Assembly (NCBI GenBank): GCA_029255685.2
Contig: CM055313.2
Location: 21,491,079 to 21,555,078, forward strand
Length of the DNA: 64,000 nt
Source: Silene conica
Lineage: Eukaryota; Streptophyta; Magnoliopsida; Caryophyllales; Caryophyllaceae
Direction: 5' to 3'
Shown: one piece after another, positions 47,290 to 58,188 of the stretch
How the letters are laid out: each line of letters opens with the position of its first letter
Position numbering within the stretch: position 1 is the first letter of the stretch
Notes under the pieces: model-generated
The model's database searches: none
What the model was told of the DNA's origin: nothing
The model's input: only the letters and a program-made list of their open reading frames with translations
Program-made: the position numbers and the translations under genes

Positions 47290-48587
47290 TGTTGGAAACT
47301 AGGTTCCATATTTTATACTCAAATCTAATATGAGTTTTGTTTCTTTAAGTTTAGTCATAAAAACTTAAATGGATCTTATGCATGCAAGATGATATCATAA
47401 GATGAGATTGTCCTTACATTGGTTTTAGAAGGTTTATACTCAATAATCACCTATTACTTGAGTCTTCAATACCGAAATCCTCTTGTAACGATCTAACAAA
47501 AATCGTCTCCTAAAGGTGCGTATCAAGGACCCGATCTCAAACTTATACTAATTTTGTTACTAGAAAAGTAGTACAAGTATACTAGAAATAATAATAATAA
47601 TATTACTCTTAATATTATTAGAATAGGAAATAATAATAATTTTCTTAGTAAAACTATTTTACTTAGAAAATTAGTGAGAATGATGCTTTAGTTTTGTGAT
47701 GAGAATAAGCATGCACATAACACTTAGCAAAAACTAGTATCTTATGTGTGGTGTATGTATGTGTTATATAGAGCAAACAAGAGCTTGCTTGCTCTTGAAT
47801 AGGCCGGCCAAAGCTTCCTCAAGGAGCCAATGCATGCCTCTTATGCTCTTACAAAAGGGAGCAATATGCCTTACATGTTCTTACACCCTTACACATACAC
47901 TTACACACACAATCTCTTAGCACACACTCAACCCATATGACCATCATTTACACGGTTCAAATGGCTCTAATTGTAGACCCATTTTATCTTTGTCAATTGT
48001 GTTAATTTGTAACATGTCACATATGTTACATAACACATGACCCAATTTGTTAATTATGCAATTTTAACTATTAAAATTCATAATTTACAAACCTATTACA
48101 TTTAAATAATTACACTAATAATTTCGAATTATTATTATTATATAAAAATGTAATGTCATAATTTAATTACAACTCTTTGTAGTTTTATGATCAACCGTGT
48201 TCATTCTCAATTTAATCGTTTCCCAAACGAATAAATAAAACCGAGTAATAAACGATTTTATTACTTTGACTTTTATTATTATTATAATCCCATTATAAAA
48301 ATATTCGTCATATAAAATTATTTCCAAAATTTCCAGTTATTAATTAATTTGTATCCAATACAATATTAATTAATTATTCCATTGAGACGGAATTCCCTAA
48401 AGATATGACCTTAAGGGATCAACTAATCACCACCATCATATGACGATAATGTCAAACTCTAGACAGCCAATCATTATCGATAAATGTTGATCAGTTGACT
48501 TTAAAAGAGTAACACTCCCAGTTGTGTTTCATTCAAATGAGTTTTAATTATGTCAACACACTATTGTCGAGGACACTTCCTCCAACA
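47290..48587 (-). repeat. 5' LTR of the copia element
   Basis: 1298 bp, a copy of 39047-40344 that carries the host flank on its inner side. It ends TCCTCCAACA before ATATA. Confidence 0.92.
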
Positions 48588-48934
48588 ATATAAAACTATA
48601 AAATTGCAATTTTCGGGTATTTCTGCATCTAAAGAATGTTATCCTTATCTTTATGTCACTGTCCCTGTCATTTTTAGTGCTAAGAACTCACATGCTAAAA
48701 CTATGCCCATGTCCCTTATTTTTGTTTACTAAGCACACGTAAGATAAACAAACAAATACTATTTAATACTAAAGAATGTTAACAACATACGTTTTTATAA
48801 AATTGCGAACTTCGGGTATTTCTACATCCAATAATAACTTCGAACAAAGTGAATTAGATACATTTGAATCTGCATAGACAATGATATAGTTAGTACAAAG
48901 GCATTTTTAATGCTAAAAGTATATACACACACAA
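48588..48934 (-). pseudogene. RPA1-like exon and a diverged second copy of it
   Basis: Exon 48869-48791 reads LLLDVEIPEVRNFIK on the minus strand with AG and GT borders. About 200 bp further (near 48594-48640) a related DAEIPENCNFI stretch occurs with the same AAATTGC and TCGGGTATTTCTGCATC DNA, so the exon was duplicated before or during decay. Confidence 0.6.
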
Positions 48935-48939
48935 AGTAT

Positions 48940-50589
48940 TGATGCCCGTCGTTGAGGGTACCAAAGATAAATTTATAATTCCTAACTTTAACAATAGATA
49001 GTGAAAGTCAGGGTCGAACCACAAGGAGGTGGGGAATGTTTATTGTTTGGTGTTAATGTTAAGGTAACAATTTTTTGGGAGTTTTAATTGGGTTGATTAC
49101 TAAGTCTAAAGCAAAGATAAAAATAAAACAAGAAAATAAAGATGAGATTAAAACTATATTAAAAGAGATGCTAGGATGTTTGGGTAATAAATAGCTAAGG
49201 TAATATAAATCCTAAGGTCAACATGTATTGCAGTCGCGTAAGGGGTGTAACATATCCTTTCGGTCTATGGTACCTAATAGCTCCTTTCGGCCTATGCTAT
49301 TAGTTCCTAGGTCTCACAATTATTGGGTGTCAACAATAAGGGTGATTCCTAAACTCTAGGTCACATACCTTTCAGTCTTGAGTAACCTAGCCGTCTTAAG
49401 GTGTAAACCAATGCCCTTCCCGTATCTCTCAATCTTGGGTAGGTCATTACTAACATCCTACAAGTCTCCTTTCAGTCTCATTGTAGGGTATTATAGTCAA
49501 CAAAGAAAGACGAAACAGAATTCATACGCGAGTGGGTCGACCGACCGACTATTCCAGTCGGCCGACCACCGCCTTGGTCGACCGACCCATTAATTGAGTC
49601 GGCCGACCACGGCACTGCTACAGGTCGGTCTCGGAATTTACGTTACCTATGCATATTCATCCCCTACATCCTAACATATGAAATTTAGCTACTCATGAAG
49701 ATTGAAACGATAATGAAAATAGTAATAAACATGGAAATTATAAAGAACATCAATCTAAACATGCAATAGAAATAAAGGCTTGTGATTCTAACTTAACCGT
49801 ATGCAATAATTATAAACTAATAATAATAAAACATAAATTAAGAGAGAAATTACCGGAAATAATGATTAAGGCGGAAAAGAACAAGCTTTATTGACTAATG
49901 TTGAAAGATTGATGAAGAACAAAATATAAAACTAAAGAAAAGTGTTTGATGATTATGGAAAGATTAAAACTAAAACTAGATGTGAGATTTGATAGGTAAA
50001 GCTGAATTCATAACCCTAATCACGAAATTCGGCTTAAATAGATGGAAATAAAGAGTTCCCAATGACCTAAACACTTTAATGGGCTTCGCGGAAACTTCTG
50101 GGTTTGTGCTGTGGTCGGTCGACCCAAATAGTAGGTCGGTCGACCCAGTTGTCGGGACTGCAGCGCGCGTCGATCTTAAAACAGCTGTCATTTCTTCGTT
50201 ACTTATCGTAACCAAGCGATTCTTGCGGCGTTGGAAAGCTAAGAGGATAAGCTTTCACCTCCAACTGGAATAACTCCATTATCAGCTCTAGAACTCGAGA
50301 TATAGCCATTTGAAACAGGCTGCAATGTCGTGGATTGATTCTTTGCTTGTTAAAGCTATCTTCAGGCCTTGAAATGTGCGCTAGGCTTCGTTCCTTCTTG
50401 TCCTTAGTCATAAAAAATCCCGAGGGCATAAATTTGGTGCAAAATCGTCCCTTTTCCGCATAAATCTGCAAAAGAGCATAAAAATACGAAAGTGCACAAT
50501 TTTTGGGAAATAAGGGCTAAAACATAGTAAATGAGCGACCAAATGCGTGTAAAAATAGATGAAAAACATCATAAAATAGACACGCATCA
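48940..50589 (-). repeat. 3' LTR of the Athila-like element
   Basis: 1650 bp. It contains paired palindromes of the GGTCGACCGACC type at about 49537-49613 and 50113-50150. No gene is supported inside. Confidence 0.9.
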
Positions 50590-50602
50590 AATTCCCCAAA
50601 CC
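50590..50602 (-). other. Polypurine tract of the Athila-like element
   Basis: GGTTTGGGGAATT on the minus strand directly before the 3' LTR. Confidence 0.7.
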
Positions 50603-52610
50603 AAACCCTTGCTTGCCCTCAAGCAAGATATAGACTCGATCTTAACTAATGGAACGATTTCAATCTCAGAGCGAAATTTACATGTAAGCCTAAACCAATA
50701 CCAGTAAAAAATGAGGAAGTATTCAAATCATGCAAACGAGTTATGGGGTCGTCAAACTTGCAAACATAAAGACTATAGAGACTTTATACCATGGACTCTC
50801 GCGGTACGCTCGAGACACTCATGAAGCAAAGGGTTAGTATATGTAGAAGATAGAAAAAAGGTATCTTGTAATGACACTCACCTAACTACGACCCATGGAA
50901 ACATGCCTGCAATCAACATGAACAAGAATTCTACAACTTTGTATAACAATCTTATTAAGTGACCCAGATACATGCAATTGAGGTAATGAAAGATATGTGA
51001 GGTAAAAGGTAAAAGTGGTTAAGATGTTTTTGGATTTGTGGGGTTAGTAGCCAAGCTAGTAGAACCGGTTTCCATCAACATATTTCACAACTCTTGAAAT
51101 TAAGAAAGTGCTCTTTTTGTGGCACAACTCTCACATTGAATATAAGAAAGGACTCCCAAATATTTTTGAATGGAGCACGGGAGTGATAACATATAAAAGA
51201 AAGGGATTTTTGGAACGAAATTTTGAATCTGATGATGCCAGTTGGTCGGCCGACCTAAGGGTGAGGTCGGTCGACTTCGTTCCTGGAAGTTTTAATTTTT
51301 TTTTTTCGTTTTTCTTTTTCTTTCTTTCTTTTTCTGAATTTTTCTGTTCTTTTTTTTTTCTCTTGCTTTCTTTCTTTTCTCTTTTTGTTCAAGATAGCAT
51401 ACAAACTAAGATGCCTCAAAAAAATAATCCAATGACCACAAATACTAGCTTGGAAGGGTAAGCTAAGTATGGGATGTAGTTTTTGGGGAAATAAAAAGGC
51501 AATTTTGGCTATGTGAAGCTTATGGGTAAATATGAGAAAAGGGATCCCAAATGCACGTATCAAGACTCACAAAACGAGAAAGTAAAACAAGTATATAGCA
51601 ATTCAAGTTCATGTTTATGCATATTGATGTAACATGTTCCAAGGGGAGTACTACTCACATCCTAGACAACTGGTTTAAGAATGAAACCAGGAAATAAGCT
51701 CTAAACCTTAGAATGTATAGTAGGTTGCCAAGGTATAAGTCAAGTCTCAAGATATGCAAGTTGACAAAAACTCGTAGATATGCGAAAGACTCTCATACTA
51801 AAACAAGTTGACAAGGCAAGGTAAAGGCATAAACATGTAAGATAGCTAAATCATCATTGAAATACTTTCGTTCCGACTCGACCTATATGCTAAAATAAAC
51901 GTGCATTTTTTTGGAATTTTTTTGAATTTTTTCATTTTTTTGGATTTTTTGTATAGGTAAGAAAAAATAAAGAAAAGAACAATGCAAGACGGAAATGCAA
52001 TAAACGTGTGACAAAAAAAAATGCAATGCATGTGACACGAAACCATTCCCCAAACCAACCCGCACAATGTCCCCATTGTGCATTAGCCTAAGTAAAGGTT
52101 TCAGAAAATTAAAACAAAAAAGTAAAAACCAAGGAAAAACTGGAAAGAACTCACTGGGTTATGAAGTGCGTGAAAAACCTCCCCAAACCAGCGTAAGTTG
52201 GGAGGTTTTGGTGGCCAGCAGTGCCACTCAAGTACCCAAGATGGTGCACGAATTCCGAGGAATAAGCGCACAGGGTGTGACGGACGGGTAGGTCGACCGA
52301 CCCATATTTTAGGTCGACCGACCTTCCTGCAGACTGCAGGAATTCCAATATTACAGGGACTAGGTCGACCGACCCGTGTATCTGGTCGGTCGACCCCTCT
52401 GCGTCACAGCGGTCTTCGTTTCTTTATTGAACCTGAAAAAGCAATAGATATGCGCCCAACAAATGCGCGAGATCCCAGAACAAGTCCAAAAAGTCTTAAC
52501 TACGCAAACACGAAAAAGTTGTCCTAAAAACTTAAAGAAAGCAAGCTCGAAAGTCTTAGCAAAACAAAAAAAATGTCTTAAGAAAAACATAAACGAGCAA
52601 AAAGAAGAAG
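50603..52610 (-). other. Interior of the Athila-like element, non-coding
   Basis: No retroviral domain is seen. It holds T-rich tracts (51295-51385, 51905-51950), a GGTCGGCCGACC pair at 51243-51273 and two more pairs at about 52290-52395. Confidence 0.6.
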
Positions 52611-53228
52611 TCATCCGCGAAGGATTCGGCGTTTCTTTGACCAAGGGCTCTGACTACAGGCTACTCCTTCAGCTATGGTGATTTGGGTATATGAGTTTCT
52701 CTCCACCATGTAGATGGGTGGGTCATCATCCACAGCTTTAGCCATCCATCTCCCGGAGTTGTCGACTCCCAAGTTGTGGGTCGACACCTTCCTGGGTTTC
52801 TTCTTCTTAGGGCTCTTTTCTTTAGCCAAATGATCACTTGCTTGAGTGACCTCATTCTCTACATCATTTGATCGAGTAAGTGGTACTACTCGATCGAGAA
52901 CACCTCTCTTCCTACCGCCTATAGACTCTACCACTAGTGTCGCAATTTCTGGAGCATCCAAATCAGCCTCCTGAGCAAGAGATTCACCTGCACATGCCTC
53001 AAAACACATCAAAGCCTCCGAAGGATCCTTTGTAAAGGATCCTTGTATATAACATTCACTAAGATTATTAAAAACATCAGAAATGTCAATAGAAGAATCC
53101 TGCAAAAAACAAGGTTCATCAACCGAGGGTTCAAACATGTTAGGAACATGTTCATCACTAACACCTACAGAAATAGGTTGGTCAGTCAAGGGGTAAATTT
53201 CTAACTCATCAGCTGTATCTAAATCCAA
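52611..53228 (-). CDS. Unrecognised protein of the Athila-like element
   Basis: An open frame of 205 residues in the interior of the element, downstream of its primer site on the minus strand. The first two thirds are acidic (MDLDTADELEIYPLTDQPIS start); then comes a basic Lys-rich patch (KSPKKKKPRK, a possible nuclear localisation signal) and a tail with SGRWMAKAVDDDPPIYMVER. It does not match gag, pol or env families that I know. It could be the end of a longer, now interrupted gag-like frame with 53448-53663, or a lineage-specific protein. Its preservation without other coding is notable. Confidence 0.45.
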   Translation of the reverse strand: MDLDTADELEIYPLTDQPISVGVSDEHVPNMFEPSVDEPCFLQDSSIDISDVFNNLSECYIQGSFTKDPSEALMCFEACAGESLAQEADLDAPEIATLVVESIGGRKRGVLDRVVPLTRSNDVENEVTQASDHLAKEKSPKKKKPRKVSTHNLGVDNSGRWMAKAVDDDPPIYMVERNSYTQITIAEGVACSQSPWSKKRRILRG

Positions 53229-53447
53229 GTCAGTATCATCAACGGGGAGGCAGAGGGAATCAAATAACCTATCATTCTCATCCTTAAGAATGAGTGACTC
53301 TTCAGTAATGGGTGTGATAGGATCACACTCAACAGGAATATCCGGGTTACTAATATCAATGCCCTCATACCCCTCCGTATCTGCACCGGCTCGGATTAGG
53401 TGTTTGAGAAGCTCTCATTGCTTCTCACAGGGTAGGTCTAAAAATTC

Positions 53448-53663
53448 TCATCCGCAATTTCTCTCAATCTCGATCAAGGTCTTACCAGTAACTCCATCAT
53501 ATAAGATACGATAAACCTCTCCAATACTAATAGGATAGTCAAATTGAGAAAGGAAAGAGATTAATCTATCACAATAGAAATACAAAGGTTCATGCTCGAG
53601 TTGTGGGAAAGGGGCGATGGTCATGACAGCGAAAGAAAAAGGGAAAACATAAACAAAAAACAA
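53448..53663 (-). pseudogene. Gag-like fragment of the Athila-like element
   Basis: The frame holds PQLEHEPLYFYCDRLISFLS followed by an RILYDGVTGKTLIEIER stretch. The pattern of a short aromatic and Arg-rich block, then YDG and a TLIEIER segment, resembles the retrotransposon gag core (ESLYxYWERF ... YxGL). It starts close behind the primer site, where gag is expected. The match is weak and there is no zinc knuckle, so only a remnant is claimed. Confidence 0.35.
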
Positions 53664-53680
53664 TAAACACTGGCGTCACC

Positions 53681-53698
53681 TCCCCGGCAACGGCGCCA
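53681..53698 (-). other. Primer binding site, Athila type
   Basis: TGGCGCCGTTGCCGGGGA on the minus strand, 5 bp inside the 5' LTR. It is the primer site known from Athila-type elements (Asp tRNA, from memory) and the main lineage evidence. Confidence 0.82.
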
Positions 53699-53703
53699 AA
53701 ATT

Positions 53704-55350
53704 TGATGCCCGTCGTTGAGGGTACCAAAGATAAATTTATAATTCCTAACTTTAACAATAGATAGTGAAAGTCAGGGTCGAACCACAAGGAGGTGAGGAA
53801 TGTTTATTGTTTGGTGTTAATGTTAAGGTAACAATTTTTTGGGAGTTTTAATTGGGTTGATTACTAAGTCTAAAGCAAAGATAAAAATAAAACAAGAAAA
53901 TAAAGATGAGATTAAAACTATATTAAAAGAGATGCTAGGATGTTTGGGTAATAAATAACTAAGGTAATATAAATCCTAAGGTCAACATGTATTGCAGTCG
54001 CGTAAGAGGTGCAACATATCCTTTCGGTCTATGGTACCTAATAGCTCCTTTCGGCCTATGCTATTAGTTCCTAGGTCTCACAATTATTGGGTGTCAACAA
54101 TAAGGGTGATTCCTAAACTCTAGGTCACATACCTTTCAGTCTTGAGTAACCTAGCCGTCTTAAGGTGTAAACCAATGCCCTTCCCGTATCTCTCAATCTT
54201 GGGTAGGTCATTACTAACATCCTACAAGTCTCCTTTCAGTCTCATTGTAGGGTATTATAGTCAACAAAGAAAGACGAAACAGAATTCATACGCGAGTGGG
54301 TCGACCGACCGACTATTCCAGTCGGCCGACCACCGCCTTGGTCGACCGACCCATTAATTGAGTCGGCCGACCACGGCACTGCTACAGGTCGGTCTCGGAA
54401 TTTACGTTACCTATGCATATTCATCCCCTACATCCTAACATATGAAATTTAGCTACTCATGAAGATTGAAACGATAATGAAAATAGTAATAAACATGGAA
54501 ATTATAAAGAACATCAATCTAAACATGCAATAGAAATAAAGGCTTGTGTAGAAATAAAGGCTTGTGATTCTAACTTAACCGTATGCAATAATTATAAACT
54601 AATAATAATAAAACATAAATTAAGAGAGAAATTACCGGAAATAATGATTAAGGCGGAAAAGAACAAGCTTTATTGACTAATGTTGAAAGATTGATGAAGA
54701 ACAAAATATAAAACTAAAGAAAAGTGTTTGATGATTATGGAAAGATTAAAACTAAAACTAGATGTGAGATTTGATAGGTAAAGCTGAATTCATAACCCTA
54801 ATCACAAAATTCGGCTTAAATAGATGGAAATAAAGAGTTCCCAATGACCTAAACACTTTAATGGGCTTCGCGGAAACTTCTGGGTTTGTGCTGTGGTCGG
54901 TCGACCCAGTTGCCGGGACTGCAGCGCGCGTCGATCTTAAAACAGCTGCCATTTCTTCGTTACTTATCGTAATCAAGCGATTCTTGCGGCGTTGGAAAGC
55001 TAAGAGGATAAGCTTTCACCTCCAACTGGAATAACTCCATTATCAGCTCTAGAACTCGAGATATAGCCATTTGAAACAGGCTGCAATGTCGTGGATTGAT
55101 TCTTTGCTTGTTAAAGCTATCTTCAGGCCTTGAAATGTGCGCTAGGCTTCGTTCCTTCTTGTCCTTAGTCATAAAAAATCCCGAAGGCATAAATTTGGTG
55201 CAAAATCGTCCCTTTTCCGCATAAATCTGCAAAAGAGCATAAAAATACGAAAGTGCACAATTTTTGGGAAATAAGGGCTAAAACATAGTAAATGAGCGAC
55301 CAAATGCGTGTAAAAATAGATGAAAAACATCATAAAATAGACACGCATCA
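53704..55350 (-). repeat. 5' LTR of the Athila-like element
   Basis: 1647 bp. Compared with the other LTR it lacks one GGTCGGTCGACCCA half-pair (near 54895-54912) and has a TAGAAATAAAGGCTTGTG duplication near 54540-54566, both slippage-type changes. Confidence 0.9.
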
Positions 55351-56285
55351 AGTATGACAAAAAAAGTGCCTTGAAATGATTTTATCTTGGCATATCGGAT
55401 TATAACAATAGGACGGTGTTCAGATTTGTCAAATTCCGTTGTTGCACTTGCCATTTCTTCCGCTAGTTTTTCCCAAAGTGTCACAATGAGTTTTTGACCT
55501 CTGTAACATAATTCATTAACAATTTTAGATGTTAATCATTTTATTAATGACTCTTATAAAACTTGAAGATACATACTTGCATTCAATTAATTCGATGAGC
55601 ATAGTACGCTTATCTTTGGAAGTTTTCTCTACTGGACCTTTAGCATGAAGTTGACCAATAATATCTGCGTCCAAGTATAAACGGTTAGATTATTAAAATA
55701 CAAACTTTTTAGATATCTATATATATAAATTATATAGACTAAACATACCAACTAAGTATCTTGCATCCATATTTTTGAGTAATATGTCATTGAATGATGC
55801 AAACTCAAATAGATTCTTAGGAATAACGACATCAGTGGCGGGACTAAAAATAGTTTTTGCAGTAAAAACTATTTTATATGGATGCTTGGTTATTCGATAC
55901 TCCCCAGTATTTTGGCTGACACTGAAATTTATAATGTAAGAAGTTCACCCTCTTTCACCAAAGATTTGTATTTGAAAAATAATCTTTTGGCTATTGTAGC
56001 CTGAATTTTGGTACCCTAAGAAGGCATATAAATATTAAAAGTTAGTGATATAACTGATTAGTTTGGTTAGTTTAATTATGCTAAAAAAATATATACGGAC
56101 ATGTAAATAAATAGTAATTTTAACTTGTATTTACCTCCGAGTCGATTATTATGAAATCGATTACTTACTACTTTTTCATCTCCCCATGTTTGCTCCCATG
56201 AATAAAATATACCTCCTTTGATACGCCACGATTCTTTGGCTTGTGTTATGTCCTTAATCATATCATGAATTGTGTTTTCAGCCAT

Positions 56286-56966
56286 AGTTTAAAGTTTTGT
56301 TAAGTATATAAGAGAAAGAAGGATAGTGAAGGAAGTTTGAATTATTATTATTGTAATTTACACGTACGATCGTTTTGGTTTATATACAGGAATTGGTTCC
56401 AAAAATCAAGCTAGTGATTGATACAATTAAGTAATAAATTAAACTAAAAGAAGTAATTATAAATAATATAAAGATTTGAAATATATTTGCTGATAATAAA
56501 GATATAAAAAAGATATAGTTTGCTATCCTTTGCTTGATTGATGATGCGTTTAATTTGTTGCCTTAACATAGTACTCGTTCGTTTGTTGTTTGCACAGGGC
56601 CGTTGCTCATCACACCTCAAAGGAGCCGTTGTTCTAAACTTACGAAAGATATTATTCCATTGTGTATATTTGCCATAATTGGAAAATTCATTGGTGTATA
56701 TGTTGTGTATATTATATGAATGATCTTCAGTTATAATGGCTCAATAACACGTCTGGAAGATATTATATGAATGAACTTGGAAAATACTTACTTCCATTGT
56801 GTATATTTGCTTAGACGTATAATGTTTTGATTATGATAATATTTTCCAAAATTAATTTTATAACATGGGAAGATGGGCGGGAAAATTTTTAACGTGGGTG
56901 TGACACGTGTCCAGAAAATGTGTAGCGGTTGTTCTTATATACTTTTATATAGAATATAGATATAGA
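56286..56966 (-). other. Upstream of the RPA1-like pseudogene, with Helitron-like 5' end
   Basis: No gene is seen. At its right limit the minus strand reads TCTATATCTATATTCTATAT then AAAAG, after an A. This resembles the TCTCTATACTATAAAAGG start of the Helitron at 10775. If real, the RPA1-like gene lies in a minus-strand Helitron whose 3' end I could not find. Confidence 0.4.
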
Positions 56967-56968
56967 TA

Positions 56969-56999
56969 CTACTTTAGAACCCGTGCAAAATTACACGGG
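56969..56999 (-). other. Helitron-like 3' hairpin
   Basis: The minus strand has ACCCGTGT...GCACGGGT followed by TCTAAAGTAG and T. It resembles the hairpins at 12159 and 15816, but the last four bases are GTAG and not CTAG. The 5' partner might be TCTATATATTTAAG on the minus strand near 63297. Confidence 0.4.
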
Positions 57000-57278
57000 T
57001 ATATGTCGATCAAATATATTAAGCGTAGAGGAAATTTCTAACATTTTATAAAAACGATTTAGTTGTTACAATGGGTATATGTACTTTGAAAATAAACATA
57101 AATTAATTATAACAAACAAATACGATATTAATTTGTATAATACTGCTACTCACTGAATCGTCTTGTATATTTCTTGATCGGAGCATCTATGCCAACCATG
57201 TTTACACCTGTCTCATAACATGTCGATAGTTCTTGGATAAATTTTGTTAAGGTAGTAAAATAGTCGATCATAATTATA

Positions 57279-57553
57279 CTCCCTCCTATTCCGAATAAAT
57301 GTCACATTTGCCATTTTCGTCTATTCACCTAATTGTCACATATTCCATTTTGGGACATATTTTTGACCATAAAAGGACAACCTTACCCTTAGTACTTTAC
57401 TTATTTTACACTAAAACCACCCCTAACCCAACCCCTAATTGTCACATATTCCATTTTGGGACATATTTTTGACCATAAAAGGACAATCTTACCCTTAGTC
57501 CTTAAATCTTGTGCCCTCCCTCAAATGTGACAATTATTGAGAATAGAAGGGAG
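57279..57553. mobile_element. Stowaway MITE (275 bp) with internal duplication
   Basis: Ends CTCCCTCCTATTCCGAATAA and AATAGAAGGGAG are inverted and flanked by TA (57277-57278, 57554-57555). Inside, a block of about 50 bp starting AATTGTCACATATTCCATTT occurs twice (from about 57331 and 57438). Confidence 0.88.
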
Positions 57554-57555
57554 TA

Positions 57556-58188
57556 TATTGCTAAGGTTAACCGTCAGTCTTAATTCTCTCTTCAATAACT
57601 AAATCGCAAGTTGTTCACAAGTTGTAAGCGCTTCATGTGGACAAAAAACTACTCGGATCAATGAATTTCAAATTTTTCACCCGCTTTTTAAAGTCAAACT
57701 TATGAAATATATATATTAAACAAACTAAGAATATAAATTAAGGGCAACCATTATGTATATAAGCCACACTTGTACGAAGGAAAAAATGATGAATTGATTA
57801 TATAACCAGATGTATAATATCATTCTACAATTATGGAGTATTTTATTGAGGTTATGGGTATATTTGTTGAGCTTTTAAACTATTTTGATTTATATTTTAG
57901 TTTTTTTATATTAAATTAAAATTTAGTTCAACTTATATGTATTGTGTTTTAGCTGTATAATAATTTTCGATTCTTAATATTTTTTCAAAGAGTTCATAAA
58001 TTGTACCATATAGCTCATATTCTTTCTAATAAAGCTTGAATTTTCTATTAAAAAGCTCAAGTATGTACACAAAATTGTATACCTCTGGTGGTATAATTCG
58101 CTTATTGATACAGCAAACGTATGAATAAATAAAGTTTGTGAAACATGTCTATCCTAAGAGAATGTTTTGGTTAATTAGCGTTAACTAG
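57556..58188. other. Intergenic, AT-rich, no gene seen
   Basis: No coding, RNA or mobile signature can be supported beyond low-complexity DNA. Confidence 0.5.

Larger units (their letters stand above)
39047..48587 (-). mobile_element. Ty1/copia element, gag only, with host flank copied into it
   Basis: Two 1298-bp LTRs (39047-40344 and 47290-48587; TGTTGGAAACTAGG to CTTCCTCCAACA on the plus strand) are flanked outside by ATATA (39042-39046 and 48588-48592). A polypurine tract at the left LTR and the gag frame give minus orientation. No pol is present. Between the body and the right LTR lies a second copy of the host DNA found left of the left LTR: 46873-47289 repeats 38630-39046, and 46833-46875 repeats 38819-38861. 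A normal insertion cannot produce this, so recombination or template switching followed. No primer site is visible beside the body. Confidence 0.88.
48940..55350 (-). mobile_element. Athila-like non-autonomous LTR retrotransposon
   Basis: LTRs 48940-50589 (1650 bp) and 53704-55350 (1647 bp) are flanked by AGTAT (48935-48939, 55351-55355). On the minus strand the LTR runs TGATGCGTGTC to GGGCATCA. The primer site and polypurine tract fix minus orientation. The primer sequence is of the kind used by Athila-type Ty3/gypsy elements. The 3.1-kb interior has no RT or integrase, only unrecognised frames. LTRs differ by about nine substitutions, one 21-bp loss and one 18-bp gain. It lies in the RPA1-like pseudogene. 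Confidence 0.88.
37959..56285 (-). pseudogene. RPA1-like (replication protein A large subunit) gene, broken by insertions
   Basis: Exons can be followed on the minus strand: 56285-56135 (MAENTIHDMIKDITQAKESW start), 56015-55749 (FSVSQNTGEYRITKHPYKIV, then FEFASFNDILLKNMD), 55664-55577 (IIGQLHAKGPVEK), 55500 to about 55370 (KLIVTLWEKLAEEM), 48869-48791 (LLLDVEIPEVRNFIK), 38727-38609 (KRTINEIREIQE), 38515-38352 (zinc ribbon CX2CX13CX3C with WYIESCKKC) and 38254-38122 (VKVADHTGNATFILFD). The order is that of plant RPA70-type proteins: DUF223-like OB folds, then the Rep_fac-A_C domain. RPA binds single-stranded DNA in replication and repair; such genes also travel in plant Helitrons. A frameshift with TAA lies near 55925-55935, and two retrotransposons separate the exons, so it is dead. 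Confidence 0.82.
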
